NCBI RefSeq assembly: GCF_014203235.1
Contig: NZ_JACHIN010000001.1
Span: forward strand, 1,364,001 to 1,428,000
DNA: 64,000 nucleotides
DNA from: Nonomuraea endophytica
GTDB taxonomy: Bacteria; Actinomycetota; Actinomycetes; Streptosporangiales; Streptosporangiaceae
Reading direction: 5' to 3'
A model generated the notes under the pieces. It was not told where the DNA came from, did no database searches, and saw only the letters and a list, made by a program, of their open reading frames with translations. Position numbers and translations under genes: made by a program. Below, in pieces: positions 33,426-40,576 of this stretch (the first letter of the stretch is position 1; each line of letters begins with the position of its first letter).

Positions 33426-34377
33426 GCATTCTGGTGTAGGTGGTGGTGCGCTGCACCACGGCGAACCCGGAGCGCTCGTAGACCCCGAGCGCTCCGGTCC
33501 CGTTGTCGGCGTCGACGCTGAGGCCGGCCCTGCCGTACCCAAGACTCTTGAGTTCGGTGAGGGCGTGGGAGATGAGCGCGCTCGCCACGCCCCGGCCGCG
33601 CCACGGCGCGAGGGTGCCGATGATCTGGATCCATGCCTCGCGCACGCCGGTCACGGCGGTGTCGGCGGCGAAGTAGTGGGTGATCAGGATGCCGATGACC
33701 TGGTCGCCGTCGAGGGCGAGGAAGGAGCCTTCGGGGACGAACGCGCGGGTGCTGGTGATCTTCTCTTTCCAGCTTGCCGGAGTGTGCGGGGTGGTGCCCC
33801 AGTGGCCGCTGAAAGCCTCGTTGCGGACGTTCAGGGCGCCGGCGTCACGTGAGGGGGTCCAGGTGACGAGGCGCAGGCCGGCGACGGGCGGGCGGGGCTC
33901 GATCTCGGTGGCCAGGTCGCGCTCCATCTGGAAGAACCAGCGCGCCTGGGCGAAGCCCCTGCTCTCGAAGAGCTTGGCCGCCCAGACCTGTGTGTCGCGC
34001 GAGTGGACCTGGAGTTCGAGCGGTTTGCCGGGGTACGCGCGCTCGTGCAGGAGCGGCGCGGCCTCGATCGCCCAGTCGAGGATGCGCGTGCCCAGGCCGG
34101 TACGGCGGTGCTCGGGGTGGACGCCGGCCCACAGCCCCATCCGGTGCACCTCGGGGGCCGCCTGCCTGATCGGGAGGTAGGCGAAGGCCACGAGCCGGTC
34201 GCCGTCCCTGGCCGCGAGCGTGCCCTCGGCCAAGTCGACCAGCGGGCTGGTGAGGCTCTCCGTGAGGTCCTCCGCGCCGTAGTTCTCGCCGTCCTGGTCG
34301 ACGACCTGGATCGCGGCGGTGAGCTCGGCCCACCGCTCGGCGTCGTCCTTGCGCAGCGGCCCCCACGTGATGCTCAT
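33412..34377 (-). CDS. GNAT acetyltransferase with two GNAT domains
   Basis: A 321-residue protein with two tandem acetyltransferase folds. The first half carries the acetyl-CoA loop HPEHRRTGLGTRIL (near 88-102). The second carries PWRGRGVASALISHAL (near 260-275) and ends with YERSGFAVVQRTTTYTRM. This two-domain layout is seen in mycothiol synthase-like and aminoglycoside acetyltransferase-like proteins, but the substrate is unknown. ATG 34377 is chosen since the longer frame runs antisense into the next gene. Confidence 0.85.
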   Translation of the reverse strand: MSITWGPLRKDDAERWAELTAAIQVVDQDGENYGAEDLTESLTSPLVDLAEGTLAARDGDRLVAFAYLPIRQAAPEVHRMGLWAGVHPEHRRTGLGTRILDWAIEAAPLLHERAYPGKPLELQVHSRDTQVWAAKLFESRGFAQARWFFQMERDLATEIEPRPPVAGLRLVTWTPSRDAGALNVRNEAFSGHWGTTPHTPASWKEKITSTRAFVPEGSFLALDGDQVIGILITHYFAADTAVTGVREAWIQIIGTLAPWRGRGVASALISHALTELKSLGYGRAGLSVDADNGTGALGVYERSGFAVVQRTTTYTRMLTPA

Positions 34378-34388
34378 GGAGCGGCAGC

Positions 34389-34781
34389 CTAAGCCAGCCT
34401 GGTCGAACACCCCAAACGATTTCCTAGCTGGACAAGCCGCTCGGCAAAGCCCTTCCGGGTGGACTCCTTGAAACCGACGAAGAAGCGGTTGGCGAGCGGT
34501 ACGCCCCAGCGCATCCAGGTCGCCACGTTGAAGACGCGGTGGACCAGGAGCGAGCCCTGCGGGTGCGGCTCGACGCTCCATTCGCCCCGGTACCACCAGC
34601 CGCCCTGGAAGGCGATGGTCCGCCCGGCGACCTCGACGGTCGAGGTGTGGCCGGGGAAGTCCTCCACGGTGAACCGGCCCTCCTGATGGCCGTCGGGCAG
34701 CAGGCTGCGCGCCAGGTCGTCCCAGACCTTGGCGTCCGGCGCCTCGACCACGCCGGACATTTCGGTGATGAGCTTCTTCAC
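34389..34781 (-). CDS. SRPBCC-family protein
   Basis: A 130-residue protein of the START/Bet v1-like fold, a hydrophobic-ligand pocket used by polyketide cyclases and many stress proteins. It starts MKKLITEMSGVVEAPDAKVWDDL and shows the typical strand pattern (FTVEDFPGHTSTVEVAG, GGWWYRGEWSVEP). It lies ten bases downstream of the PadR regulator in the same direction, so it is probably regulated by it. No catalytic residues can be named. Confidence 0.7.
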   Translation of the reverse strand: MKKLITEMSGVVEAPDAKVWDDLARSLLPDGHQEGRFTVEDFPGHTSTVEVAGRTIAFQGGWWYRGEWSVEPHPQGSLLVHRVFNVATWMRWGVPLANRFFVGFKESTRKGFAERLVQLGNRLGCSTRLA

Positions 34782-34790
34782 GTTTTCCTC

Positions 34791-35387
34791 CTATTCGAGG
34801 GTCTTCTCCATCAGCTCGCGGGTGAGCGTCCCCTCCCAGGACAGCTCGCCCTTCTCCAGCCGCGCGATCAGGTCGTCCATCCAGGACAGCTCGGCCTGGC
34901 TCAGCGTCCGCTCGTAGTCGACCTCGATCATGAGCAGCTCGGGCAGGCCGCTGTCGCGCACGGCGGCGACGTGCCCGTCCATGGCGGTGATCTGCCCGCG
35001 GACCGACGCCGCCCTGGCCCGCAGCGCGTTCAGCGCCTCGGGCACGGGCAGGCAGCCGATCAGTGAGACCGCCGCGGTGAACGCGCGACGGTCGCCGCCG
35101 GCGCTCTGCAGGAGCGACCTGAGCCGGGTGGACAGCTCCTTGCGGCCTTCGTCGGTGATCTCGTAGACCGTCCGCTCGGGGCGGCGGCCCTCCTTGGTGG
35201 TCTCCACCGCGACGATCAGCTCGTCTCCGGCGAGCTTCTCGACCGCGTGGTAGAGGCTCCTCGGGAGCCCGGTCACGTAGTCCTTGTGCGTGTCGACGAT
35301 GAAGCGGTGCAGCTCATACGGGTGGCTGGCGCGTACCGAGAGCATGGCCAGCACGGTCAGGCCCACCAGATCAGGACGACGCGCCAT
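34791..35387 (-). CDS. PadR-family transcriptional regulator
   Basis: A 198-residue regulator with an N-terminal winged helix (LTVLAMLSVRASHPYELHRFI, LPRSLYHAVEKLAGDELI, ERTVYEITDEGRKEL) and a C-terminal coiled-coil dimerisation domain (Vir-like C-terminal). The family usually represses genes for phenolic-acid or drug resistance and itself. A TGCAT-T-ATGCA palindrome lies 18 bases before its start. The SRPBCC gene follows in the same transcript. Confidence 0.92.
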   Translation of the reverse strand: MARRPDLVGLTVLAMLSVRASHPYELHRFIVDTHKDYVTGLPRSLYHAVEKLAGDELIVAVETTKEGRRPERTVYEITDEGRKELSTRLRSLLQSAGGDRRAFTAAVSLIGCLPVPEALNALRARAASVRGQITAMDGHVAAVRDSGLPELLMIEVDYERTLSQAELSWMDDLIARLEKGELSWEGTLTRELMEKTLE

Positions 35388-35404
35388 GTTGCCTCCTTCT
35401 ATAT

Positions 35405-35415
35405 TGCATTATGCA
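35405..35415. promoter_or_regulatory. Palindrome TGCAT-T-ATGCA, probable PadR operator
   Basis: It is an 11-base perfect palindrome inside the AT-rich string 35400-35420, directly upstream of the PadR gene. It is a marked AT-rich island in GC-rich DNA. Autoregulatory operator by position; binding not shown. Confidence 0.6.
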
Positions 35416-35449
35416 CTATTGGGTGATGCCGCGCGAGAGCGCGTACCGG

Positions 35450-36244
35450 CTAGTCGAGTTGTTCGAAGGCGCGCTCGATCGCCTGGCGCGCCACGTCCTC
35501 CGGGTAGGGGAAGCGGCCGATCAGGTCGCGCAGGCCCTCGGCGTGGGCGCGGCTCGCCAGCGCGGCGACCTCGGCCAGTTCGTCCCGCTGGCCCTGCGCG
35601 AAGGCGCGGTCGACGACCGCGCCGTGGCCGGGCACGATCACGGGCTCCGGCAGGGCGGCCAGCATCGCCGACATCGTGGCCGGCCAGTCGAGCGGGTAGG
35701 AGTCGCCGAAGGCCGGCGGCGCGCCCTCCTCGACCAGGTCGCCCGCGAAGACCACCCCGGCGTCCGGCACGTGCAGCACGATGTCGTTGTCGGTGTGTCC
35801 CCGCCCGAAATACCGCAGATGTACGGCCCGCCCGCCGATGTCGAGCGTGGCCCGGTCGGTGAAGGTGTGGTCGGGCGCGACCAGGTCGATCTCCTCGATC
35901 TCCGCCCGGCGCTCCTCGGCCACGAAGCCCAGCACGCTCGCCCGCTGCGCCTCGCCGCCCGACCGGATCTCCTCCGCGCATCCGGCGTGCCCCCAGATCT
36001 CCGCGGGCAGGAACATCGCGTTGCCGAAGAAGTGGTCCCAGTGGGCGTGGCTGTTGACGACGGTCCACGGGTCCGGCGTGATCCGGCGGACGGCGGCGAT
36101 CAGGTCCGTGGCCTCCCGGTGGGACATGCGGGTGTCGAACACCAGGCAGTGCCCGTCGCCGACGACCAGGCCCACGTTGAGGTCGACGGACTCGTGCCTG
36201 CGTACGAAGACGCGGTCGCCGACCTCCTGCCACGGCTCGTTCAC
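35450..36244 (-). CDS. Metallo-beta-lactamase-fold hydrolase
   Basis: A 264-residue MBL-fold protein with the dinuclear metal motif HAHWDH (SHAHWDHFFGN), further ligands in YFGRGHTDNDIV and VFAGDLVEEG, and IVPGHGAVVD. No signal peptide is present, so it is cytoplasmic. The family includes glyoxalase II, lactonases and other thioester or lactone hydrolases; substrate unknown. The ATG overlaps the TGA of the upstream GNAT gene (ATGA, 36241-36244), so they are co-translated. Confidence 0.92.
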   Translation of the reverse strand: MNEPWQEVGDRVFVRRHESVDLNVGLVVGDGHCLVFDTRMSHREATDLIAAVRRITPDPWTVVNSHAHWDHFFGNAMFLPAEIWGHAGCAEEIRSGGEAQRASVLGFVAEERRAEIEEIDLVAPDHTFTDRATLDIGGRAVHLRYFGRGHTDNDIVLHVPDAGVVFAGDLVEEGAPPAFGDSYPLDWPATMSAMLAALPEPVIVPGHGAVVDRAFAQGQRDELAEVAALASRAHAEGLRDLIGRFPYPEDVARQAIERAFEQLD

Positions 36245-36672
36245 GCGCCGGTCCCGAAGGTCAGCTCCGGCCGTTCCCAGGTGATCCTCGGCGGCTTCGG
36301 CGACGACGTGCCCACACGTTGTGCGCCCATGCGCAGGTAGAAGGCCTCGGCGGGCGGGTGGGAGATCACCCGGACCCGGGTCAGCCCGGCCCCGCGGGCC
36401 TGCTCCAGCATGTGCTCGATCAGGCGGCGGCCCAGACCCGTGCCCTGGGAGTGGTCGGCGACGAACAGCAGGTCCAGCTCGTCCTCGACCAGGGCGTAGA
36501 AGCCGAGATGGGCGTCGGTGGTGAAGACCAGGTGGGCGGCGACGTAGCCGGCGGTGACCTGGTAGCCCTCCAGGATCGTGGAGTACTCGCCGTGGTAGGC
36601 GCTGGAGGCGTGCATGAGCGCGGTGAGCGCCCCGGCGTCGCGGGGCTCGGCGCGGCGGATCGTTTCAGACAT
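36241..36672 (-). CDS. GNAT-family N-acetyltransferase
   Basis: A 143-residue single GNAT domain. The N-terminus IRRAEPRDAGALTALMHAS and the acetyl-CoA loop HSQGTGLGRRLIEHML (Q/R-x-x-G-x-G/A) are clear. A final strand with HPPAEAFYLRMGAQRVG follows. Substrate unknown. The ATG at 36672 is used because the frame before it runs antisense through the VOC gene. It is the first gene of a pair with the MBL hydrolase. Confidence 0.88.
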   Translation of the reverse strand: MSETIRRAEPRDAGALTALMHASSAYHGEYSTILEGYQVTAGYVAAHLVFTTDAHLGFYALVEDELDLLFVADHSQGTGLGRRLIEHMLEQARGAGLTRVRVISHPPAEAFYLRMGAQRVGTSSPKPPRITWERPELTFGTGA

Positions 36673-36682
36673 GGTCTGGCCT

Positions 36683-36696
36683 ATGTTGTCGAACAT
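36683..36696. promoter_or_regulatory. Inverted repeat ATGTT-GTCG-AACAT over the VOC start region
   Basis: Five-base perfect arms in the 22-base gap between the divergent GNAT and VOC genes. The repeat includes both possible ATG codons of the VOC gene (36683 and 36695). Possible operator; weak on its own. Confidence 0.3.
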
Positions 36697-37117
36697 GAGC
36701 TTTGGCTTCCAAGTGAGCATCGACGCGGCCGATCCGCACGCGCAGGCCGACTGGTGGGCGGACGCGCTCGGCTGGGAGGTGGAGCCCCAGGACGCGGACT
36801 TCATCCGCGACATGGTCTCCAAGGGGTTCGCCGCCGAGGACCAGACCATCGTGTACGACGGGCAGCTGCGCTGGCGGGAGGGCGTGGCCATCAGGAGCGA
36901 GGGGCATCCGAGGGTGCTCTTCCAGCTCGTGCCCGAGGCCAAGACCGTCAAGAACCGGGTCCACTTCGACGTCCAGGTCGGTCAGGACAACGTCGAGGCC
37001 GAGGTCGAACGGCTGACCGCCAGGGGCGCGACCTTCTCGCACCGGGGGCAGCAGGGACCGCACTCCTGGGTGACGATGACCGACCCCGAGGGCAACGAGT
37101 TCTGCGTCACCCGGTGA
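36695..37117 (+). CDS. VOC/glyoxalase-like protein
   Basis: A 140-residue protein of the vicinal-oxygen-chelate superfamily (glyoxalase/bleomycin-resistance/dioxygenase fold). The first module is FQVSIDAADPHAQADWWADALGWEVE and the second VHFDVQVGQDNVEAEVERL, ending in MTDPEGNEFCVTR. Metal-binding His/Glu positions are partly present (VHFDV, NEFCV). Substrate unknown. Start ATG 36695; ATG 36683 is an in-frame alternative. The 3' end overlaps the convergent regulator gene by 11 bases. Confidence 0.85.
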   Translation: MSFGFQVSIDAADPHAQADWWADALGWEVEPQDADFIRDMVSKGFAAEDQTIVYDGQLRWREGVAIRSEGHPRVLFQLVPEAKTVKNRVHFDVQVGQDNVEAEVERLTARGATFSHRGQQGPHSWVTMTDPEGNEFCVTR

Positions 37118-37736
37118 GGTAGGCCAGCACGGCCAGCACGCGGCGGTGACCGTCCTGCGTGGGCGGCAGGTCGAGCTTGGCGAAGATGCCCGCGATGTGC
37201 TTGGCGACGGCCGCCTCGGTGACCACGAGTTCCCTGGCGATGGCGGCGTTGGCCCGGCCCTCGGCGATCAGCGACAGCACCTCGCGCTCGCGCGGGGTGA
37301 GGCGGGAGATCGGGTCGCGGCGGCGGCTGAGCAGTTGCCGCACCACCTCGGGGTCCACGACGGTGGCCCCGGCGGCGACCCGGTCGAGGGCGTCGGCGAA
37401 CTCCTTCACGTCGCCGACCCGGTCCTTGAGCAGGTAGCCGACGCCGGTGCCGGTCTCCAGGAGCTCGGCGGCGTAGGTCTGCTCGACGTACTGGCTGAGC
37501 ACGAGCACGGGCAGGCCGTCGCGCCGCAGTTCCAGGGCGGCGCGCAGGCCCTCGTCGGCGAACCCCGGCGGCATGCGCACGTCGGTGACCACGATGTCAG
37601 GGGCGTGCTCGCGGACCGCGGCGAGCAGGGCGTCCGCGTCGCCGACGGCGGCGGCGACCTGGTGGCCGAAGCGTTCGAGCAGGCTCACCAGGCCCTCGCG
37701 CAGGAGGACCGCGTCCTCGGCGATGACTACGCGCAC
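37107..37736 (-). CDS. NarL/LuxR-family response regulator
   Basis: A 209-residue regulator. The receiver shows IAEDAVLLREGL, the phospho-acceptor in IVVTDVRMPP and Lys in YLLKDRVGD. The C-terminal LuxR-type helix-turn-helix is SRLTPREREVLSLIAEGRANAAIARELVV (quoted in part: TPREREVLSLIAEG). The GTG start overlaps the end of the kinase gene by ten bases, so the two form a coupled NarL-type two-component system. Target genes are not evident. Confidence 0.93.
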   Translation of the reverse strand: MRVVIAEDAVLLREGLVSLLERFGHQVAAAVGDADALLAAVREHAPDIVVTDVRMPPGFADEGLRAALELRRDGLPVLVLSQYVEQTYAAELLETGTGVGYLLKDRVGDVKEFADALDRVAAGATVVDPEVVRQLLSRRRDPISRLTPREREVLSLIAEGRANAAIARELVVTEAAVAKHIAGIFAKLDLPPTQDGHRRVLAVLAYLTG

Positions 37737-38878
37737 GGGATCTCCGCTCTGATGGTGGTCGGGCCGCCCGGCGGGCTGGACAGGGTCAGTCTGCCGCCGA
37801 CCACGTCGAGCCGGTCGGCCAGCCCGGTGAGGCCCGTTCCGGCCGCGGGGTCGGCGCCGCCGTGGCCGTCGTCGGTGACGGTGATCAACAAGCTTTCACG
37901 CGATTTTTCCACTTTTATCGTGATGTTGGTGGCGCTGCTGTGCTTGGTGGCGTTGGTGAGGGCTTCGCCGGCCACGTAGAAGGCGGCGATCTCCACGGGC
38001 GGCGGGAGCCGTACGTCCAGATCTGTCTCGATCGTCACGGGGACGGCCGAGCGCGCGGCCAGTTCGCCGAGGGCGGCGGCGAGGCCGCGGTCGGTCAGCA
38101 CCTGGGAGTGCACGCCGCGGATCAGCTCCCGCAGCTCGGCCAGCACCTGCTTGGCCTCGCCGTGCGCCCGGTCGAGGGTACGCGCCAGCGGGGCCTCGTC
38201 AGGAACGTCCAGCCTGGCCAGCCCGAGCGTCATGGTCAGCGCGACCAGCCGCTGCTGAGCACCGTCGTGCAGGTCGCGCTCGATCCGCCGCCGCTCCACC
38301 TCGAAGGCGTCGACCAGCCGCGCCCGCGAGCGCCTGACCTCCTCCAGCTCAGCCCGCTCGGGCGCGAGCACCGCCCTGACCATCGCCGCGCGCGCCCCCG
38401 CCCAGGCCGTCAGCACGTACGCCCCCACGGGCACCAGCGCGATTCCCACGAACGAGGCGGCCACCGCGATCGCGCCCGCCGCCTCCGGCTGCACCACGGG
38501 CGAGAGCACCAGCAGCAGCGGCCCGCCCACCGCGACGCCGACGATCGCCAGGTCGATCCACCAGAACGCGACCAGCGTGAGCACGGCAAGCCCGATCTCC
38601 CGCCGCCGCTCCCGGGTGCCGGGCACCGGCGACAGGTCCACCAGCCGCATCCGCCACCGCTCGAAGCGCGCCACGAACGGCCCGAACGCCACCAGCGCGA
38701 CGATCCCCGCGCCCACCGCGCCCCAGCCCGGCAACACCTCCGACAGCGCCGCCACCACCAGCGGCACCACGCAGAAGACCGCCCCGGCCAGCAGGTACGC
38801 CAGCGCCCGCCAGGGCCAGGACGAACGCAGGAACGGCAGCGGCCGGGAACCGAGCGCTTCGAGGGCGGAGGTGCTCAC
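37727..38878 (-). CDS. NarL-type (HisKA_3) sensor histidine kinase
   Basis: A 383-residue membrane kinase. Four to five hydrophobic helices fill the first ~175 residues (LAYLLAGAVFCVVPLVVAAL and others). The dimerisation/phospho-acceptor motif ERRRIERDLHDGAQQRLVAL follows, then an HATPase with GEALTNATKHS and TDDGHGGADPAAGTGLTGLADR. There is little extracellular sequence, so sensing is probably within the membrane, as in DesK-like kinases. It is followed by the overlapping regulator gene and diverges from TetR over a palindrome. Confidence 0.92.
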   Translation of the reverse strand: MSTSALEALGSRPLPFLRSSWPWRALAYLLAGAVFCVVPLVVAALSEVLPGWGAVGAGIVALVAFGPFVARFERWRMRLVDLSPVPGTRERRREIGLAVLTLVAFWWIDLAIVGVAVGGPLLLVLSPVVQPEAAGAIAVAASFVGIALVPVGAYVLTAWAGARAAMVRAVLAPERAELEEVRRSRARLVDAFEVERRRIERDLHDGAQQRLVALTMTLGLARLDVPDEAPLARTLDRAHGEAKQVLAELRELIRGVHSQVLTDRGLAAALGELAARSAVPVTIETDLDVRLPPPVEIAAFYVAGEALTNATKHSSATNITIKVEKSRESLLITVTDDGHGGADPAAGTGLTGLADRLDVVGGRLTLSSPPGGPTTIRAEIPCA

Positions 38879-38904
38879 CCCGCCAAGGTAACCAGAGGGC
38901 GGAA

Positions 38905-38918
38905 ACCTAAATTTAGGT
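38905..38918. promoter_or_regulatory. Perfect 14-base palindrome ACCTAAATTTAGGT
   Basis: Lies in the 78-base divergent gap between the NarL-type kinase gene (start 38878) and the TetR gene (start 38957). It is AT-rich and fully symmetric. Likely operator for the TetR-type regulator. It could affect both promoters. Confidence 0.65.
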
Positions 38919-38956
38919 CAATGACAAACTTGAGTCGGTCATGCCAAAATGGCGTC

Positions 38957-39583
38957 ATGACCACAGGCCTCCGCGCGATGAAGAAGCAACAGACCAGGGA
39001 GAACATCTCCCAGCACGCCACCAGGCTCTTCCTGGAACGCGGCTACGACAAGGTGACGATCGCCGACGTCGCCACCGCCGCGCAGGTGGCCAAGATGACG
39101 GTGACCAACTACTTCCCCCGCAAGGAGGACCTGGCGCTCGACCTGGGCGACGCGTTCGTCTCCGGGCTGGCGCACACGGTCGCCGAGCGGCCCGCCGGCC
39201 AGTCGGCGCTGGCCGCGCTCCGTGCCGCCTTCCTGGCCGCGGTGGAGCACAAGGACCCGGTGATCGGCTTCGCGCCTCTGGAGTTCGCCCGGATGATCAC
39301 CGACAGTCCGGCGCTGGTGGCCAGGCTCCGCGAGTTCCACGACGAGCGCGAGGCCGCCCTGGCAGCCCGGCTCGCGGCCGAGACCGAGCCCGGCTTCCTG
39401 CCCCGGCTCGCGGCGGCCGAGCTCGGGGCGGCGCACCGGCTGCTGTTCGACGAGACGCTGGCGCGGGTGCTCGACGGCCAGGACCACGACGTGATCGCCG
39501 CCGCGCTGGCAGAGGCCGGGCGCATGACGTTCGACCTGCTGGAGCCCTCCCTGGGGACCTATGCGGTTGCCGCGGATGCGTAG
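38957..39583 (+). CDS. TetR-family transcriptional regulator
   Basis: A 208-residue regulator. The N-terminal helix-turn-helix is clear (ISQHATRLFLERGYDKVTI, then ADVATAAQVAKMTVTNYFP), followed by a helical ligand/dimer domain of about 140 residues. ATG 38957 is supported by the domain start; the frame upstream is antisense to the kinase gene. The neighbouring palindrome at 38905 is its probable operator. No transporter or enzyme that it would obviously control is adjacent except the overlapping downstream gene. Confidence 0.92.
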   Translation: MTTGLRAMKKQQTRENISQHATRLFLERGYDKVTIADVATAAQVAKMTVTNYFPRKEDLALDLGDAFVSGLAHTVAERPAGQSALAALRAAFLAAVEHKDPVIGFAPLEFARMITDSPALVARLREFHDEREAALAARLAAETEPGFLPRLAAAELGAAHRLLFDETLARVLDGQDHDVIAAALAEAGRMTFDLLEPSLGTYAVAADA

Positions 39584-40262
39584 CCGGGACGAGCTCGCCG
39601 CCGACTACGCCGCGTTCCAGGCCCGGGGGCGGCGGGCGCTGCTCGACGGCGAGGCCACCCACGACCTACCCTTCACCGAAGGCGGCCCGCGCTGGGGCAT
39701 GACCACGATTCTGCGCCCGACCGGGCCCGCGCTGGACCACCTGGAGTCGCTGGCCAGAGCGGCGGGCGCGGCCGCCGGCCCCGGCCAGTGGACTCACGAC
39801 CGCGGCGTCCTGCACTTCACCCTGCGTTCGCTGGAGCCGTACCGGCGGGTGATCCCCGCCGCCGACCCGGCCCTGCTGACCTACGCCGCCGCCCTGCGCT
39901 CGGCGGCCCGTGGGCTGCCGCCGGTGCGGATGCGGATCGAGGGCGTCAGCCCGCACGCCGGTGGCGTCCTCGCCTTCGGTTACCCGGAGGACGACACGAT
40001 CTGGACCCTCCAGCGCAGGTACGCCGAGGCGCTGGGGGCACGCGGGGCGTTCGAGTCGTGGTCCAGGGAGCGCTGGTACATCAGCCTGGTCCACTTCGCC
40101 GCGCCACTGGCCGACCCCAAGACGGTGGTCACCTGGTGCGACGACCACGCGGGCGAGGCGCCGGGCATCACCGAGATCCCCGCCGCCGACCTCGCCCACG
40201 CCTCCATCACCGGCCCTCGCGTCCGCCTCACCACCCTGAAACAGGTCATACTGGACAGGTGA
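39561..40262 (+). CDS. Hypothetical protein, possible 2H-phosphoesterase-like fold
   Basis: A 233-residue cytoplasmic protein. Two HxT/S motifs are visible, LHFTLRSLE near residue 90 and LAHASITGPR near residue 213. These are the hallmark of 2H phosphoesterases (2'-5' RNA ligase/cyclic phosphodiesterase fold), although the spacing is longer than usual. A Trp-rich stretch (SRERWYISLVHF) lies between. It overlaps the 3' end of TetR by 23 bases; ATG 39576 is an alternative start. I cannot assign a substrate, and the 2H reading is tentative. Confidence 0.6.
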   Translation: MRLPRMRSRDELAADYAAFQARGRRALLDGEATHDLPFTEGGPRWGMTTILRPTGPALDHLESLARAAGAAAGPGQWTHDRGVLHFTLRSLEPYRRVIPAADPALLTYAAALRSAARGLPPVRMRIEGVSPHAGGVLAFGYPEDDTIWTLQRRYAEALGARGAFESWSRERWYISLVHFAAPLADPKTVVTWCDDHAGEAPGITEIPAADLAHASITGPRVRLTTLKQVILDR

Positions 40263-40576
40263 TGATCGCCTTAACCTGGGTGACCTTCGGTTTGGTGGCC
40301 GCCAACACCATCGTGGCCGCGTACGTCATCTTCTTCGACCGTTTCCCGCCCTGGACACCCTGGCTGCGCAGGCACCGCTTCAACCGGATCAGCGGCTGGG
40401 GAAACCTGCTGATGTCGGCCGCACTGGCGCTGAACATCATCGCCGCGCACACCGAACGCTCCTATCCGATCACGGCGGCCGCTCTCCTGTGCCTGGTGGC
40501 CGCGGCGGTGCTCTGGTATGTGGGCGGGACTAGAAGCTCGTCCCCAGCAGGCGGGCCACCTCCGTACGGTCGTTGA
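40262..40576 (+). CDS. Small membrane protein of unknown function
   Basis: A 104-residue protein starting MIALTWVTFGLVAANTIVAAYV, with three hydrophobic helices and a Pro/Gly-rich tail ending PPPYGR. A charged loop FDRFPPWTPWLRRHRFNRIS separates the first two. Its ATG shares one base with the preceding stop codon (TGATG), so it is probably translated with the 2H-like gene. The 3' end overlaps the convergent LuxR-type gene by 47 bases, which is unusually long. No family recognised. Confidence 0.6.
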   Translation: MIALTWVTFGLVAANTIVAAYVIFFDRFPPWTPWLRRHRFNRISGWGNLLMSAALALNIIAAHTERSYPITAAALLCLVAAAVLWYVGGTRSSSPAGGPPPYGR

